A stretch of DNA of 64,000 nt from UBA2357 sp046295975 (lineage in GTDB: Bacteria; Pseudomonadota; Gammaproteobacteria; Burkholderiales; Rhodocyclaceae). A model generated the notes under the pieces. The model searched no databases. It was not told the DNA's origin and worked only from the letters and a program-made list of their open reading frames with translations. Positions 15,367 to 24,085 of the stretch are shown in pieces. Within the stretch, counting starts at the first letter, position 1. The number at the start of each line of letters is the position of its first letter. A program made the translations under genes and the position numbers. The stretch spans positions 1 through 64,000 of the forward strand of contig JBKBMG010000027.1 of assembly GCA_046295975.1 (NCBI GenBank), given 5' to 3'.

Positions 15367-16764
15367 TCACCCGCCCGCCCGTGCGGTCACGAACATGGTT
15401 CCGCCTCCGCGGCGTACCAGCAGACTCACGGTTTCGCCATCCTGCAACCGGCCGACCTCCGCCTCGAACACCGCAACTGAATCCAGAGCGATCTGTTGAC
15501 CACCGATCACGATCGCGAGCAACATGTCGCCACGACGCAGTTCGACGCTGCCCGTGACCTGCTCGACCACCAACCCACCTGACACCCCTGAGCGCCGCGT
15601 CTGTTCCGCCGACGGCTCGCGCACGATCAACCCCAGCTTGTTGGGTTCGCCACGCCCGGGCAGCGTCGGCCCGCGCGTTTCGGTGGCATGCTCCTCGCGC
15701 CATTCGCCAACAGTCACCTTCAATGATGTCTCGCGCGCGCTACGAACCACGACCAGTTCGACTTCCTCGCCGGGTCTGCTGGCCGCCACGATACGCGGCA
15801 AGTCGCCCGACGAGGCTACCCGCTTGCCCGCAAAACGGACGATCACATCCCCGACCTCGACCCCGGCCAGTGCCGCCGGCGCGCCGGGCTCGACCCCACT
15901 GACCAGCGCCCCTTCAGCCTCCACGAGGCCAAAGCTGTCCGCGATGGCGCGCGTCACCTCCTGAATCTCCACGCCGATCCGCCCCCTTCGCACAGTGCCA
16001 TGAGTGCGCAACTGTGACTGAACCTCCATCGCCACATCGATGGGTATGGCAAAGGACAAACCCATGAAACCACCGGTCTGACTGTAGATCTGGGAGTTCA
16101 TCCCGACCACTTCGCCACGCAAATTGAACAAAGGCCCACCGGAATTGCCCGGATTGATCGCAACGTCGGTCTGAATGAAGGGAACAAAATTCTCATCCGG
16201 CAGGCTGCGCCCCTTCGCGCTGACGATACCGGCTGTCACCGAGTGGTCGAAGCCGAAGGGCGAGCCGATCGCCAGCACCCACTCGCCGACCTCGAGCCGG
16301 TCGGGGGCACCCAGTGTCACCGGGCGCAGATCGCGGGCATCGATTCTCAGCAAGGCCACGTCGCTACGCCGGTCACGCCCCACCACTTCTGCGACGAACT
16401 CGCGCTTATCCATCAAGCGCACGAGCACCTCGTCGGCATCCTCGATCACATGTGCATTGGTCAGGATGTAGCCATCAGCATCGATGACGAACCCCGACCC
16501 CAGAGAATTGCCATCACCCCCCGGCCTGGATTCGTCCGGGAAACGCGGCATGAAACGTCTGAACAACTCGTAGACCGGATCATCCTCATCGATACCAGGA
16601 AAGACCGGTGTACGTGCGCGCGGCTTCTGCGTCGTACTGATATTGACGACCGATGCGCCCTCGCGCTTGACGATGGAAGTGAAGTCCGGCAATGGCGCAG
16701 CAGCAAGCGACGTCGTCAGCAAACCCAGCGACGCGACACCAAAGGCCAGCGCAATACGGAACAT
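15367..16764 (-). CDS. mucD: DegP/MucD-type periplasmic serine protease
   Basis: A 465-residue HtrA-family protease/chaperone. A signal peptide occupies about residues 1-23 (FRIALAFGVASLGLLTTSLAAA). The trypsin-like domain shows the triad: His in ILTNAHVIEDA, Asp in RRSDVALLRID and Ser in NPGNSGGPLFN. Two PDZ domains follow (about 255-345 and 370-460). ATG at 16764 lies 5 bp past the rseC stop; a longer frame from 16800 would overlap rseC. The order rpoE-mucA-mucB-mucC-mucD is the classic sigma-E regulon, in which this protease degrades misfolded envelope proteins and feeds back on the stress signal. Confidence 0.93.
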   Translation of the reverse strand: MFRIALAFGVASLGLLTTSLAAAPLPDFTSIVKREGASVVNISTTQKPRARTPVFPGIDEDDPVYELFRRFMPRFPDESRPGGDGNSLGSGFVIDADGYILTNAHVIEDADEVLVRLMDKREFVAEVVGRDRRSDVALLRIDARDLRPVTLGAPDRLEVGEWVLAIGSPFGFDHSVTAGIVSAKGRSLPDENFVPFIQTDVAINPGNSGGPLFNLRGEVVGMNSQIYSQTGGFMGLSFAIPIDVAMEVQSQLRTHGTVRRGRIGVEIQEVTRAIADSFGLVEAEGALVSGVEPGAPAALAGVEVGDVIVRFAGKRVASSGDLPRIVAASRPGEEVELVVVRSARETSLKVTVGEWREEHATETRGPTLPGRGEPNKLGLIVREPSAEQTRRSGVSGGLVVEQVTGSVELRRGDMLLAIVIGGQQIALDSVAVFEAEVGRLQDGETVSLLVRRGGGTMFVTARAGG

Positions 16765-16769
16765 CCGGC

Positions 16770-17249
16770 TCACCCGGGAACCCTCATCCGCACCGCGCAC
16801 GCCGCCGGCTCACCGGCGTCATCCCGCACCATCTCGACCACCAGACGCCGACGCCAACTGCGGCTTCTATGCAGCGCGCGATTCCCGATCACCGCGAGCG
16901 CCAGGCCAGCCAACGCCCCAGCCAGCGCGGCGCCGTCACCATCGCCGCCGATCGCCCGTCCCAGCAGCGCGCCCACAATCAGCAGCACCACGCCAAGGCC
17001 GTAACTGGCGAGCGCGCCCGTCAGCGGGGCACCGTCCGGAATGATCAGGCGCACCCGATCCCCCGCCCGCACGCCTATGTGGTCGTCAACTTCAAAGCTG
17101 GGCGCAGCCCCCTTGAACACATCCGCCAAGCGTGTCGCCCGACAGCCACCCGGCTCATCACAGCGCCCGCATCCACCGATGTGTTCGGACACATTCACGC
17201 GCGCCCGACCGCCCTCGACCGCTATGACGACTGCGCGCGCCTCCATCAT
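16770..17249 (-). CDS. rseC: SoxR-reducing/RseC family membrane protein
   Basis: A 159-residue RseC/MucC homologue. The cytoplasmic N-terminus carries a cysteine cluster (CGRCDEPGGC, about residues 26-35) typical of the family and proposed to bind an iron-sulfur cluster, then two membrane segments at about 85-103 and 108-125 (YGLGVVLLIVGALLG; LAGALAGLALAVIG). The ATG at 17249 overlaps the rseB stop as ATGA. In the sigma-E operon it modulates RpoE activity; in other bacteria the relative RsxC-associated protein acts on SoxR. The exact role here is inferred from the operon. Confidence 0.88.
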   Translation of the reverse strand: MMEARAVVIAVEGGRARVNVSEHIGGCGRCDEPGGCRATRLADVFKGAAPSFEVDDHIGVRAGDRVRLIIPDGAPLTGALASYGLGVVLLIVGALLGRAIGGDGDGAALAGALAGLALAVIGNRALHRSRSWRRRLVVEMVRDDAGEPAACAVRMRVPG

Positions 17250-18217
17250 CGCTGCACGGCCTGCATGCCGTCGCCGACCCACTGTACCGCCCGCAATGGC
17301 ACCTCGCCAAGTACGGTGACGAGGTGACCATTCACCGTCCGCTTGTAGATATTGATCGCGCCGCTCGCAAGCAACCCGAGACCACCCTGACCGCCTTGCG
17401 GATCGATGGGCTCGATGAAGACCGAGATCGACGCCAGACCGTCGCCATACACGAGATGCAGCACGTCGCCACGATCCCGCCCCAGCGGCCTGCGCACCGC
17501 AGACTTCAGCGAATAGCCCGGCAGCGGGTTAGCCAACGACCACTCGCTATCCGACGCCCTCAATTCACTGCCATGCGCATTCACCACACGCCAGTTCTCA
17601 TTCTTCTCGTACTGCGGCCTGAGCATCTCGGGGTCGATATCACCGCCGATGCGGACATCGCTGAACGTGAACTGCTCCACCACGTCACCGCGTTCGTCCA
17701 GCGTCCTGGCCTTCAGCAACAACCCCGAGGTGGTCTCTGCCCACAACATGTGACCGTAGCGAAGGTCATCCTTGGGCTCCAGCATGATCAGCCGGGTGTC
17801 GTGACCGGCGACGCGACTGGCGTCACCAAGGCTGACGCGGTAATTCTCGGCAACGCCCGTGTAGGACGCGGGCAAGCGTGCAGGGAAGGCCCGGCGTCCA
17901 CCTGCGCGATCGACGATCACGGTCTTCTGGTCGGGCAGGACACACAACACCTCGTCATTCGTGCGGATCACCTCCCGCGGGCTGCCGTCGAGCACTTCAA
18001 GGCGCTCGTGCTCGCCTTCGGCATCCACCATGTGAGCAATGCGCGAAGTTTCGAAGTCACCACCGGACTGATAGATGAAGGTGCCGGTATAGTTGAGCCG
18101 TTGCCCCGCAGTCGCGATCTTGCCGAGCCAGGTCAGCGGATCTAGAGTCGGATTCGCAGTCGCGAACGCGGGCACGAACGACGCGAAAAGCGCCAGCGCA
18201 ACAACGGCTACTCTCAT
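17246..18217 (-). CDS. rseB: sigma-E regulatory protein RseB/MucB
   Basis: A 323-residue periplasmic protein with a signal peptide (residues 1-20, ending FATA). RseB binds the periplasmic part of RseA and shields it from proteolysis until lipid or lipopolysaccharide signals release it. MucB/RseB family features: WLGKIATAGQRLNYTGTFIYQSGG near residue 30, then the large LolA-like domain to about 210 and a smaller C-terminal domain. The ATG overlaps the rseA stop by 4 bases, and the stop overlaps rseC, so the three partners are co-translated. Confidence 0.93.
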   Translation of the reverse strand: MRVAVVALALFASFVPAFATANPTLDPLTWLGKIATAGQRLNYTGTFIYQSGGDFETSRIAHMVDAEGEHERLEVLDGSPREVIRTNDEVLCVLPDQKTVIVDRAGGRRAFPARLPASYTGVAENYRVSLGDASRVAGHDTRLIMLEPKDDLRYGHMLWAETTSGLLLKARTLDERGDVVEQFTFSDVRIGGDIDPEMLRPQYEKNENWRVVNAHGSELRASDSEWSLANPLPGYSLKSAVRRPLGRDRGDVLHLVYGDGLASISVFIEPIDPQGGQGGLGLLASGAINIYKRTVNGHLVTVLGEVPLRAVQWVGDGMQAVQR

Positions 18218-18759
18218 CTACGGACATCTCCGCGGTTATCCGAAACCGTACGCACATACTGAACCACCCCGGGGATCGGCCCTCCGCCACTCATGGCCTG
18301 GTGGACGAAAACGAATTCGCGGTGCGCATCGTCACGCGTTTCCGTGGGGTTGGCGCGCGCCGTGACCGGCATCGGCTCAGGAGTCATACGCGGCGCCACC
18401 GACGCCATGGGCACCCCGGTCTGCGGCTGCGAGGAGAGCGTAAACGCCACCCAGCCAACTGCCAGCACGCCCATGACCGATGCCGCCACCGGCATCAAGG
18501 CGCGAGCCAGCCCGCGCCGCTCGCGTGCCTGAACGGACACAGCCGGCGCCAATACCGTCGGCTCAGAATCCAGACCAGCCATCACCCGCGCGGCGAAATC
18601 GCCGGCCTGCGCATGCTCGCCACGCAACGCATCGCCGATCAGGCAATAGGCATCCCACTGCCGCCTCAGCGACGGATCGGTACGCATGCCGTCAAGCAGC
18701 CTGGCGCACGCGTGATCGTCGAGATCGCCATCGAGAAGAGCTGACACTTTGTCGTTCAT
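18214..18759 (-). CDS. rseA: anti-sigma-E factor RseA/MucA
   Basis: A 181-residue single-pass inner-membrane protein that holds RpoE inactive. The N-terminal cytoplasmic domain (about residues 1-80) starts MNDKVSALLDGDLDDHACARL with the typical RseA_N pattern; the membrane segment is at about 93-115 (LMPVAASVMGVLAVGWVAFTL); the rest is periplasmic and would bind RseB. Stress-triggered cleavage by DegS/RseP-type proteases is the known mechanism of the family. It begins 10 bp after rpoE. Confidence 0.93.
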   Translation of the reverse strand: MNDKVSALLDGDLDDHACARLLDGMRTDPSLRRQWDAYCLIGDALRGEHAQAGDFAARVMAGLDSEPTVLAPAVSVQARERRGLARALMPVAASVMGVLAVGWVAFTLSSQPQTGVPMASVAPRMTPEPMPVTARANPTETRDDAHREFVFVHQAMSGGGPIPGVVQYVRTVSDNRGDVRR

Positions 18760-18769
18760 GAGTTACCAC

Positions 18770-19369
18770 CTACCAACGTTTGTCGGGGGCCGTGTCGAGC
18801 AACGGCCTCAGTCTTTCAGAAATCGCCTCTCGCGCACGGAAGATGCGCGAACGAACCGTACCAATCGGGCAGTCCATGATGTTGGCAATCTCCTCATAGC
18901 TCAGCCCTTCAAGCTCCCGCAACATGATTGCGGTCCGCAGCTCCTCCGGCAGCGCGGCCATCGCCTCCTCGACCGCCTCGCCGATCTGTCGCGTCATCAA
19001 CAAGCGCTCGGGCGTATTGATGTCGCGCAACTGATCACCGTCTTCCAGCGTCTCAGCCTCCTCGGCATCGAAACCGGTCGTCGTCGGTGCTCGCCGCCCC
19101 TGCGACACCAGATAATTCTTGGCCGTATTGATGCCGATGCGGTATAGCCAGGTGTAGAACGCGCTGTCGCCCCGGAACGAGTTCAAGGCCCGATAGGCCT
19201 TGATGAACGTTTCCTGCGCCACATCCTCCACCTCGGCGGGATCGCGGATCAGGCGCGACAACAGCCGCTGCAGCTTGCGCTGGTACTTGGACACCAGCAA
19301 GCCGAACGCCTGCTTGTCGCCGCGTTGCACGCGCTCAACAAGTTGCTGATCTATCTCGCGATCGCTCAT
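18770..19369 (-). CDS. rpoE: RNA polymerase sigma-E factor
   Basis: A 199-residue ECF sigma factor. Region 2 (about residues 20-95) includes VSKYQRKLQRLLSRLIRDPAEVEDVAQETF and FYTWLYRIGINTAKNYL; region 4 (about 130-185) includes LRELEGLSYEEIANIMDCPIGTVRSRIFRAR, the helix-turn-helix that reads the -35 element. It directs transcription of envelope-stress genes and is controlled by the downstream rseA-rseB-rseC. The upstream region shows a sigma-70-like promoter; I see no convincing sigma-E type promoter (GGAACTT...TCTAA). Confidence 0.96.
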   Translation of the reverse strand: MSDREIDQQLVERVQRGDKQAFGLLVSKYQRKLQRLLSRLIRDPAEVEDVAQETFIKAYRALNSFRGDSAFYTWLYRIGINTAKNYLVSQGRRAPTTTGFDAEEAETLEDGDQLRDINTPERLLMTRQIGEAVEEAMAALPEELRTAIMLRELEGLSYEEIANIMDCPIGTVRSRIFRAREAISERLRPLLDTAPDKRW

Positions 19370-19407
19370 GAACGGGTTGAATCTCTATATTGGGCAAAAA
19401 CCGCGCC

Positions 19408-19436
19408 AGTATAGCGATCCACGAGATGGACGGCAA
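19408..19436 (-). promoter_or_regulatory. sigma-70-like promoter of the rpoE operon
   Basis: On the minus strand TTGCCG (19436-19431) and TATACT (19413-19408) are spaced by 17 bases, giving a transcript with a leader of about 30 nt before the rpoE ATG. It supplies basal expression. Confidence 0.6.
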
Positions 19437-19518
19437 AGCCGAAGCTCAATCGAAAGACACAACCGCCCCAAAATAGTTCATAGGCCCGCAGGGTCTTGTG
19501 TTCTCGGCACACGGGGGT

Positions 19519-19549
19519 TTGCGGCGGCCCGGTCGGGGCGTGCTATATT
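19519..19549 (+). promoter_or_regulatory. candidate nadB promoter with extended -10
   Basis: TTGCGG (19519-19524) and TATATT (19544-19549) are 19 bases apart, which is long, but the -10 box is preceded by TGC, the extended -10 motif. It lies about 30 bp before the proposed nadB start. Confidence 0.5.
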
Positions 19550-19579
19550 TCCGCCGCACTCACACGGGCCGTAACCATT

Positions 19580-21178
19580 TTGTCAAAACAGTTCGACGTT
19601 CTCATACTGGGTAGCGGCACGGCGGGACAATCGCTGGCGCTGCGTCTGGCCGACACGCTCAAGGTCGGGATCGTGACCAAGCGCAGCCTGACCGACAGCG
19701 CGAGCGCCTGGGCACAGGGCGGCATCGCGGCAGTGCTCGACAACGCCGACAGCATCGAAGCGCACATCCAGGACACCTTTACCGCAGGCGCCGGATTGTG
19801 CAATCCCAAGGCAACCCGCTTTGTCGTTGAGAACGGCAAGCGAGCCATCGAGTGGCTGATCGACCGGGGCGTGCCCTTTACCCGTGAAGACGACAGCACG
19901 CTCGGTTACCACCTTACCCGTGAAGGCGGCCACTCGCATCGGCGCATCATCCATGCCGCCGACGCCACCGGTGCGGCAGTCCAGGCAACGCTCACCGAGC
20001 AGGTGTTGTCGCACCCGAACATCAGCATCCTCGAGAACCACATCGCCATCGACCTGATTCTTGGTGACAAGATTGGACAGGGCGAACGGCGCTGCCTCGG
20101 CGCCTACGTGCTGGACATCACGAACGGCAAGGTGATGACCACCGCTGCACGCCAGACCGTACTGGCAACCGGCGGCGCCGGGAAGGTGTATCTGTTCACC
20201 ACCAATCCGGATGTGGCGACCGGCGACGGCATCGCCATGGCCTGGCGTGCGGGCTGCCGGGTGGCGAATATGGAATTCATCCAGTTTCATCCCACCTGCC
20301 TGTTCCACCCGCAGGCCAAGTCGTTTCTGATCACCGAAGCAGTGCGCGGCGAAGGTGGAATCCTGCGCCTGCCCGACGGCAGTCGCTTCATGCCGGAGCA
20401 CGATGCCCGTGCGGAACTTGCGCCACGCGACATCGTCGCGCGAGCGATCGATTTCGAGATGAAGAAGCGCGGCCTGGACTGCGTGTATCTCGACATCAGC
20501 CACAAGCCGGCCGACTGGTTGAGATCCCATTTTCCGAACATCCACGCCCGTTGCCTCGAACTCGGCATCGACATCACCCGCGAACCGATTCCGGTCGTCC
20601 CCGCAGCCCACTATACATGCGGTGGGGTGGTGACCGACCTCGCCGCGCGCACCGATGTTCCAGGCCTGTATTGCGTGGGCGAATCGGCCGGCACAGGCCT
20701 GCATGGCGCCAACCGCCTCGCCAGCAATTCCCTGCTCGAGTGCCTCGTTTTCGGTGAAGCCGCGGCGAACGACATCCTTTCGGCGGCGCGCACCCCACTG
20801 CCCTCCCTGCCGGCTTGGGACGAAAGCCGGGTCACGGATGCGGACGAGGAAGTCGTGATTTCCCACAACTGGGCGGAACTGCGTCGTTTCATGTGGGACT
20901 ACGTAGGTATCGTGCGCACGACCAAGCGCCTGCAGCGTGCCCAGCACCGAATCCGCCTGCTGCACAGGGAGATACACGAGTTCTACTCGAACTTCCGTGT
21001 CGGCAACGATTTGATCGAACTGCGGAACCTGGTCACCACCGCCGACCTCATCGTGCGTTGCGCCCTGAAACGCAAGGAAAGCCGCGGCCTGCATTACTCC
21101 CGGGACTTTCCGGAAACACTGCCGGTGGCCCGGGACACAGTGCTTCGCCCGCCCCTCAGACGGGCAAGGACCCGCTGA
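19580..21178 (+). CDS. nadB: L-aspartate oxidase
   Basis: A 532-residue flavoenzyme oxidising L-aspartate to iminoaspartate, the first step of de novo NAD synthesis. The FAD-binding loop FDVLILGSGTAGQSLALRLA is at the very N-terminus; other signatures are SAWAQGGIAAV, EGGHSHRRIIHAAD, EAVRGEGGILR, HYTCGGVVTD and GLHGANRLASNSLLE. The start is taken as TTG at 19580 because no ATG precedes the FAD motif in frame; an earlier TTG at 19496 would lie upstream of the apparent promoter. It is the only plus-strand gene between rpoE and the fab operon, and its 3' end overlaps the convergent ygfX-like gene by 23 bases. nadA and nadC are not in the window. Confidence 0.93.
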   Translation: MSKQFDVLILGSGTAGQSLALRLADTLKVGIVTKRSLTDSASAWAQGGIAAVLDNADSIEAHIQDTFTAGAGLCNPKATRFVVENGKRAIEWLIDRGVPFTREDDSTLGYHLTREGGHSHRRIIHAADATGAAVQATLTEQVLSHPNISILENHIAIDLILGDKIGQGERRCLGAYVLDITNGKVMTTAARQTVLATGGAGKVYLFTTNPDVATGDGIAMAWRAGCRVANMEFIQFHPTCLFHPQAKSFLITEAVRGEGGILRLPDGSRFMPEHDARAELAPRDIVARAIDFEMKKRGLDCVYLDISHKPADWLRSHFPNIHARCLELGIDITREPIPVVPAAHYTCGGVVTDLAARTDVPGLYCVGESAGTGLHGANRLASNSLLECLVFGEAAANDILSAARTPLPSLPAWDESRVTDADEEVVISHNWAELRRFMWDYVGIVRTTKRLQRAQHRIRLLHREIHEFYSNFRVGNDLIELRNLVTTADLIVRCALKRKESRGLHYSRDFPETLPVARDTVLRPPLRRARTR

Positions 21179-21632
21179 CCGTCTCGTCCTTCCGCCCCGG
21201 CATCGCGGCCTCTCCCGGAACACGTGAGCAATGCCTCACCCAGATGCGCAGCAGTCGCCAGCTTGTCGCCGGCACCGCATCCCGGCAAATCATGAAGCGC
21301 GCAGCCGGTGCGGCAACCCTGGCGGGCTCGCAGCGCAGCCAGATCGCCCACGGCCCCTCCACGACGCTCGCGAGGCGCTGTTCGTGGCGACGACCCTCCG
21401 AATCAACGCTCACGACATAGCCATCGCGACCGAAGACGAGCGTCACCCGCGCGCCCTGCCCCTCACGCCATACGGCATACCCCAGGGACACCGCGACCGC
21501 ACTCCACCCTGCCGCGATCCAGCCCCACGGCAGCGACGCCATGCCATAGGCCGCGGCGACGCAAACGTGCAGCGTCACGAGCAGCGCAATCAGACATTTT
21601 GAGCGACCAGGAACGACCTGAAAGACCTGCAT
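21156..21632 (-). CDS. YgfX/CptA-like small membrane protein
   Basis: A 158-residue protein with two close hydrophobic segments at about residues 14-35 and 40-52 (CLIALLVTLHVCVAAAYGMA, WGWIAAGWSAVAVSLGYAV), then a soluble domain with LRCEPARVAAPAARFMICRDAVPATSWRLLRIWVRH near the end. This layout matches the YgfX family; in E. coli YgfX associates with SdhE and has been described as affecting MreB and FtsZ. The ATG at 21632 opens the membrane part. It follows fabF by about 115 bp and converges on nadB with a 23-base overlap. No sdhE is nearby, so the toxin-like role is uncertain. Confidence 0.7.
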   Translation of the reverse strand: MQVFQVVPGRSKCLIALLVTLHVCVAAAYGMASLPWGWIAAGWSAVAVSLGYAVWREGQGARVTLVFGRDGYVVSVDSEGRRHEQRLASVVEGPWAIWLRCEPARVAAPAARFMICRDAVPATSWRLLRIWVRHCSRVPGEAAMPGRKDETVSGSLPV

Positions 21633-21748
21633 CTGTGGAAAACTCCTCGCTGTCACCGGCCCGTTACGCTCAGCCAGGCAAGGTCGCCCACAACAACGCG
21701 TACGCGCAGATGGAAAAACGGCGGCCATCAGGCCGCCGTCTTCATCAT

Positions 21749-22984
21749 TTACAGCTTCCGGAACACCAGTGTCCCGTTGGTGCCCCCAAAGCCGAAATTG
21801 TTCTTCAGGGCTACCTCTATCCGCATGTCGCGGGCGGTATTCGCGCAGTAGTCCAGATCACACTCCGGATCCTGCTCGAAGATGTTGATCGTTGGCGGAG
21901 AGACCTGGTGGTGAATGGCAAGCACGGTAAACACCGACTCAAGACCGCCCGCGCCGCCCAGCAAGTGCCCGGTCATCGACTTCGTCGAGTTGACCACCAG
22001 CTTTCTGGCATGGTCTTCACCGAAGGCCAGTTTGATCGCGTCCGTCTCGTTCTTGTCGCCAAGCGGCGTAGAGGTGCCATGCGCATTGAGATAGTGCACG
22101 TCGCCCGGGTTCACGCCGGCGTTCTTCATGGCGTTCACCATGCTGCGACGTGGTCCGTCGGTGTCCGGCGCGGTCATGTGAAACGCGTCGCCGCTCATGC
22201 CGAAACCCGCCAGCTCAGCATAGATCCGGGCGCCACGCCGCACCGCGTGCTCGTACTCCTCGAGCACCAGCACGCCTGAGCCCTCGCCGAGGACGAAACC
22301 GTCGCGATCCTTGTCCCACGGCCGGCTCGCGGTCGCAGGGTCGTCGTTGCGGGTGGACAAGGCCTTGGCCGAGGCAAAGCCGCCGATGGCCAGATGGGTG
22401 ACGGTAGACTCGGCTCCACCGCATACCATCACGTCGGCATCACCATACTCGATGGTGCGCGCACTCATCCCAATCGCATGAAGACCGGTGGTGCAGGCGG
22501 TTACCACAGCCAGGTTTGGCCCCTTCAGGCCGTACATGATCGAGAGGTTGCCCGAGATCATGTTGATGATGGTGCCCGGAATGAAGAACGGCGAAATCTT
22601 GCGATGACCGGCACGCAGGAAATCATCGTGCGTGCTCTCGATCATCGGCAGGCCACCGATACCGGAGCCGATGTTCACGCCGATGCGCTCGGCATTTTCG
22701 GCAGTAATTTCGATCCCGGAATCCTTGATGGCCTGTACGCCCGCGGCGATCCCGTAGTGGATGAATACATCCATTCTGCGGGCATCCTTGGGCGACAGGT
22801 AGGCATCGACATCAAACCCCTTGACCTCCCCCGCGATCCTCACGGGAAACACGGATGCGTCAAAGCGGGTGATCTCGGTGATACCGGAACGGCCACTGAC
22901 AAGATTGTCCCAAGCTTCCGGAATGGTGTTCCCGACGGGGGAGATGGCCCCCAGACCGGTAATGACGACTCTGCGACGGGTCAA
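21749..22984 (-). CDS. fabF: 3-oxoacyl-[ACP] synthase II
   Basis: A 411-residue beta-ketoacyl-ACP synthase that elongates fatty acids, with the special role of converting palmitoleoyl- to cis-vaccenoyl-ACP. The active-site cysteine is in VVTACTTGLHAIG (about residue 165), with the two histidines in NAHGTSTPLGD and KSMTGHLLGGAGG. The start is TTG at 22984, supported by a GGAG sequence seven bases upstream and by the family N-terminus TRRRVVITGLGAISPVGN. It lies 22 bp after acpP. Confidence 0.97.
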   Translation of the reverse strand: MTRRRVVITGLGAISPVGNTIPEAWDNLVSGRSGITEITRFDASVFPVRIAGEVKGFDVDAYLSPKDARRMDVFIHYGIAAGVQAIKDSGIEITAENAERIGVNIGSGIGGLPMIESTHDDFLRAGHRKISPFFIPGTIINMISGNLSIMYGLKGPNLAVVTACTTGLHAIGMSARTIEYGDADVMVCGGAESTVTHLAIGGFASAKALSTRNDDPATASRPWDKDRDGFVLGEGSGVLVLEEYEHAVRRGARIYAELAGFGMSGDAFHMTAPDTDGPRRSMVNAMKNAGVNPGDVHYLNAHGTSTPLGDKNETDAIKLAFGEDHARKLVVNSTKSMTGHLLGGAGGLESVFTVLAIHHQVSPPTINIFEQDPECDLDYCANTARDMRIEVALKNNFGFGGTNGTLVFRKL

Positions 22985-23006
22985 TGTTCGCTCCGGTTGA
23001 TGGCGA

Positions 23007-23246
23007 TTACTTCTTCAGATGGGCGTTGACGTAGTCGATCGCCTGCTGAACGGTCGTGATCTTCTCGGCTTCTTCGTCCGGGATTTCGCACTCGAACTCT
23101 TCCTCGAGCGCCATCACCAACTCGACGGTATCGAGCGAGTCCGCGCCCAGGTCATCGACGAACGAAGATTCGTTCTTGATCTCCGATTCGTTCACGCCAA
23201 GCTGCTCAGCGACAATCTTCTTGACGCGCTGTTCGATGTTCTCCAT
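23007..23246 (-). CDS. acpP: acyl carrier protein
   Basis: A 79-residue acidic carrier of growing acyl chains. The phosphopantetheine attachment serine is in DLGADSLDTVELVMALEEEF (the DSL motif, near residue 37). It needs AcpS (8326-8706) for activation. It is located between fabG and fabF as usual. A terminator-like hairpin precedes it, so acpP may also be expressed from its own promoter, in line with its normal high abundance. Confidence 0.98.
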   Translation of the reverse strand: MENIEQRVKKIVAEQLGVNESEIKNESSFVDDLGADSLDTVELVMALEEEFECEIPDEEAEKITTVQQAIDYVNAHLKK

Positions 23247-23280
23247 GGAGAAACTCCTTCCCTGAAAATAGAGAGATGAA

Positions 23281-23313
23281 TAAAAAGCCGGCGTATTCTA
23301 CCAAAAACGCCGG
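23281..23313 (-). terminator. terminator-like hairpin between fabG and acpP
   Basis: CCGGCGT (23288-23294) and ACGCCGG (23307-23313) form a 7-bp stem around a 12-base loop. On the minus strand it is followed by CTTTTTA. It would reduce read-through from fabG to acpP; a TAGAAT hexamer in its loop could serve as a -10 box for acpP, but no matching -35 was found. Confidence 0.5.
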
Positions 23314-23335
23314 AGACTGCTATCCGCGACGACGC

Positions 23336-24085
23336 TCACGACATGTACATGCCGCCGTTGACATGCATTGTGGTTCCGGTGACGTAGGACGCCGCGGGCG
23401 AAGCAAGGAAGGCGACCGCAGCCGCGATCTCTTCCGGCCGCCCCAGCCGGCCCAGCGCAATTTGACCGGTCAGTGCCTCGCGCGCCGCATCCGGCAGGGC
23501 GCGCGTCATGTCGGTATCGATGAAGCCCGGCGCGACGCAATTGACGGTGATGTTGCGGCTGCCCAGTTCACGCGCGAGCGCCCGGCTCATGCCCGCCACA
23601 CCGGCCTTGGCGGCCGCATAGTTGGCCTGCCCCGGATTGCCGGCACTGCCGACCACCGACGTAATGTTGATGATGCGGCCGTTGCGCGCCTTCATCATGC
23701 CACGCATCACCAGCTTGGACATGCGGAAAACCGCCTTGAGGTTGGTATCGATCACCGCGTCCCATTCCTCGTCCTTCATCCGCATGGCGATGTTGTCGCG
23801 CGTGATGCCGGCATTGTTCACGAGGATGGAAACCGCTCCGAAACGCTGCTCGACCTCCCCCAGGGCTGCTTCGCAGGCCGTCGCGTCGGTCACGTCCAGT
23901 GCCATCCCGGCACCCTTGAACCCGGCCTGATGCAAGGCTCCGTCGATATCTGCCGCTCCTCCGGCCGAAGTTGCGGTGCCGACCACCGCCGCCCCCATGC
24001 GGGCGAGTTCCATAGCCACCGCCCGGCCGATGCCTCGCGACGCGCCCGTCACCAGGGCGACCTGACCTTCCAGCACTGCGTTCAT
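23336..24085 (-). CDS. fabG: 3-oxoacyl-[ACP] reductase
   Basis: A 249-residue short-chain dehydrogenase reducing beta-ketoacyl-ACP with NADPH. The cofactor loop VTGASRGIGRAVA is at about residues 12-24, NNAGITRDN near 90, the catalytic S-Y-K triad in TSVVGSAGNPGQANYAAAKAG (split between about 139 and 160), and the C-terminus GTTMHVNGGMYMS is family-typical. ATG at 24085 overlaps the fabD stop as ATGA; a GTG two codons earlier is an alternative. Confidence 0.97.
   Translation of the reverse strand: MNAVLEGQVALVTGASRGIGRAVAMELARMGAAVVGTATSAGGAADIDGALHQAGFKGAGMALDVTDATACEAALGEVEQRFGAVSILVNNAGITRDNIAMRMKDEEWDAVIDTNLKAVFRMSKLVMRGMMKARNGRIINITSVVGSAGNPGQANYAAAKAGVAGMSRALARELGSRNITVNCVAPGFIDTDMTRALPDAAREALTGQIALGRLGRPEEIAAAVAFLASPAASYVTGTTMHVNGGMYMS

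Noticed and set aside
19370..19480. Sigma-E autoregulated promoter of rpoE
   Set aside because: No GGAACTT-N16-TCTAA-like sequence could be found; only a sigma-70-like pair.
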